NCBI RefSeq assembly: GCF_001570425.1
Contig: NZ_BCSX01000033.1
Location: forward strand, 1-64,000
Direction: 5' to 3'
From: Mycolicibacterium brisbanense
GTDB lineage: Bacteria > Actinomycetota > Actinomycetes > Mycobacteriales > Mycobacteriaceae
Length of the DNA stretch: 64,000 nucleotides
Part shown: piece after piece, positions 63,014 through 64,000 of the stretch
Layout of the letters: every line of letters begins with the position of its first letter
Position numbering within the stretch: position 1 is the stretch's first letter
Notes under the pieces: model-generated
Databases searched by the model: none
Told to the model about the DNA's origin: nothing
What the model saw: only the letters and a program-made list of their open reading frames with translations
Made by a program: the position numbers and the translations under genes

Positions 63014-63913
63014 CTACAGGTGTGCGGCCCGCGCCGCGGGTGAACTGGCCAGGTAGGCGACGGCCTGGGCGGTAGACCCCATCTCCTCCGGTGAGAAGCC
63101 CGGCCGGCAGTACGCCAGCGTGTTGGACCCGAACATCCGGGAGAACTTGGGCAGCAGGCCCAGCTTGGAGTCCTTCATGCGCAGTTTCTGCATCTGCCAC
63201 CATCCGAGATCCAGCGTCGGGTCCCGCTTGACCAGGGCCCAGCAGCCCCGCTGGAAGAACAGGTACACCGCGGTCGCGGCGATCGACATGGCCCGGACGC
63301 GGCTGAAGTAGCTGTCCTGGAAGTACACCGCCACGTCGTGGGCCACGCTGCGGTGCTCGACCTCTTCGCTGCCGTGCCAGCGGAACAGATCGGTCATGGT
63401 CGGATCGGCGTCGTAGTCCTCCCACGTGCAGTTCAGCACGAAATCGCCGAGTACCGCGGTGTAGTGCTCGATGGCGGCGATCAGCCACAACCGGTCGCAC
63501 AGATCGTTGAGCCTGCGCCGCGGGTCGGTCGACGACGTCGGCGCCAGCAGGTTGGTGAACACGTGGTCGACCATGGTCAGCACGGGTTGGTAGTCCACGC
63601 CGTGGGCGGTGAGGAAGTCTGTGAGCACCTGGTCGTGGGTCTCGGCGTGGGTCGCTTCCTGACCGATGAATCCGCGCATGTCGTCGGCGAGCTTCGGGTC
63701 GCGGACATACGGCAGGGCTTCGTTGAACGTGGCGACGAACCAGTGTTCGGCCATCGGCAGCACGACATTGAACAGATTCACCATGGTCGAAGCGACCGGG
63801 TGCCCGGGAATCCAATGCAAAGGGATTCCGGAGAGATCGAAGTGCACTTTGCGTGCCTGGATCTGAACGGGACCAGGATCGATCTCGGTGGCGAATCGGT
63901 GCGGACGCAGCAT
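63014..63913 (-). CDS. Metal-dependent hydrolase (ferritin-like di-iron fold)
   Basis: A 299-residue protein of the Metal_hydrol (PF10118) type, helical and ferritin-like. Putative metal ligands are visible as AEHWFVATFNEA (~55-66), GQEATHAETHDQ (~83-94), EHYTAVLGDF (~150-159) and GSEEVEHRSVAHDVAV (~183-198). It may be an iron or manganese oxidase or hydrolase that takes electrons from the neighbouring reductase. The ATG at 63911-63913 has GAGGAGG a few nt upstream. Confidence 0.83.
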   Translation of the reverse strand: MLRPHRFATEIDPGPVQIQARKVHFDLSGIPLHWIPGHPVASTMVNLFNVVLPMAEHWFVATFNEALPYVRDPKLADDMRGFIGQEATHAETHDQVLTDFLTAHGVDYQPVLTMVDHVFTNLLAPTSSTDPRRRLNDLCDRLWLIAAIEHYTAVLGDFVLNCTWEDYDADPTMTDLFRWHGSEEVEHRSVAHDVAVYFQDSYFSRVRAMSIAATAVYLFFQRGCWALVKRDPTLDLGWWQMQKLRMKDSKLGLLPKFSRMFGSNTLAYCRPGFSPEEMGSTAQAVAYLASSPAARAAHL

Positions 63914-63955
63914 CGCGGGCCTCCTCGTAACTGGGACCCGTGCAGTCTACGAAAA

Positions 63956-64000
63956 CTATGTGGGAACGCGGGTATCGGGCTCGCGGACGGCGAAGGAGTC
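63956..64000 (-). CDS. Possible 3' end of a gene outside the window
   Basis: The frame entering from the right edge reads DSFAVREPDTRVPT and then TAG at 63956-63958. The short charged end looks like the C-terminus of an upstream gene on the same strand, perhaps in one operon with the hydrolase, whose start is 42 nt further on. Only 14 codons are visible. Confidence 0.35.
   Translation of the reverse strand, partial: DSFAVREPDTRVPT

Overview
The window is a GC-rich stretch of actinobacterial chromosome. Its gene families point to a rapidly growing mycobacterium (Mycolicibacterium type): an MspA-family porin, an MmpS/MmpL pair, an antigen-85 mycolyltransferase, PknF- and PknG-type kinases with GlnX/GlnH, the long isocitrate lyase AceA2, and mycobacterial DUF732 and DUF7159 proteins. 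There are no rRNA or tRNA genes, insertion sequences, phage genes or CRISPR arrays. The DNA is densely packed chromosome with several lineage-specific clusters.

Layout. 1-9.2 kb: the 5' part of a porin gene, a CHRD-like lipoprotein, a CD225/DUF2752 small membrane pair, a minus-strand operon of two tandem AraC regulators plus a quinone oxidoreductase, and nearby genes for a DJ-1/PfpI protein, an F420-type PPOX enzyme and an acetoacetate-decarboxylase-like protein. 9.3-17.7 kb: small conserved proteins, mmpS-mmpL, and a two-gene operon of a pyruvate-kinase-like protein and a CYTH-CHAD protein. 17.8-28.4 kb: a lytic-transglycosylase-like lipoprotein, then a transport block with three homologous APC permeases, an MFS exporter, a berberine-bridge-type FAD oxidase and a TPR-LuxR regulator. 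28.5-33.7 kb: a signalling operon glnX-glnH-glnH-pknG with a tandem glnH duplication and a shortened PknG. 33.8-42.1 kb: monoamine oxidase, MFS exporter, TetR with a DUF2236 oxygenase, RNase HI and an acyltransferase. 42.2-47 kb: a potassium channel, isocitrate lyase 2 and a DUF7159 protein. 47-50.3 kb: four translationally coupled genes around a DyP-type peroxidase. 50.5-64 kb: a mycolyltransferase, two acyl-CoA synthetases, small conserved proteins, a GDSL hydrolase, an LmeA-like protein, a Nudix hydrolase, PknF with a SnoaL-like protein, a ferredoxin-type reductase and a ferritin-like metal-dependent hydrolase.

How genes may work together. A 48-bp element (40 of 48 positions identical) lies upstream of both the AraC-quinone reductase operon and the acetoacetate-decarboxylase-like gene. 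A second two-block promoter, with identical block spacing, lies upstream of the MFS exporter and the third APC permease. All four share a core reading approximately CAyArCTTGkTG, so they may form one local regulon. The glnX-glnH-glnH-pknG operon is by homology an amino-acid-sensing signalling chain. Here it has a second sensor and a kinase lacking the N-terminal phosphorylation region and part of the TPR domain, and it sits outside the ackA-pta neighbourhood known for pknG. It may therefore be a divergent second copy. The DyP operon, with three less-understood partners and a GFRDR variant of the usual GFRDG heme-pocket motif, is the other candidate for an undescribed system.
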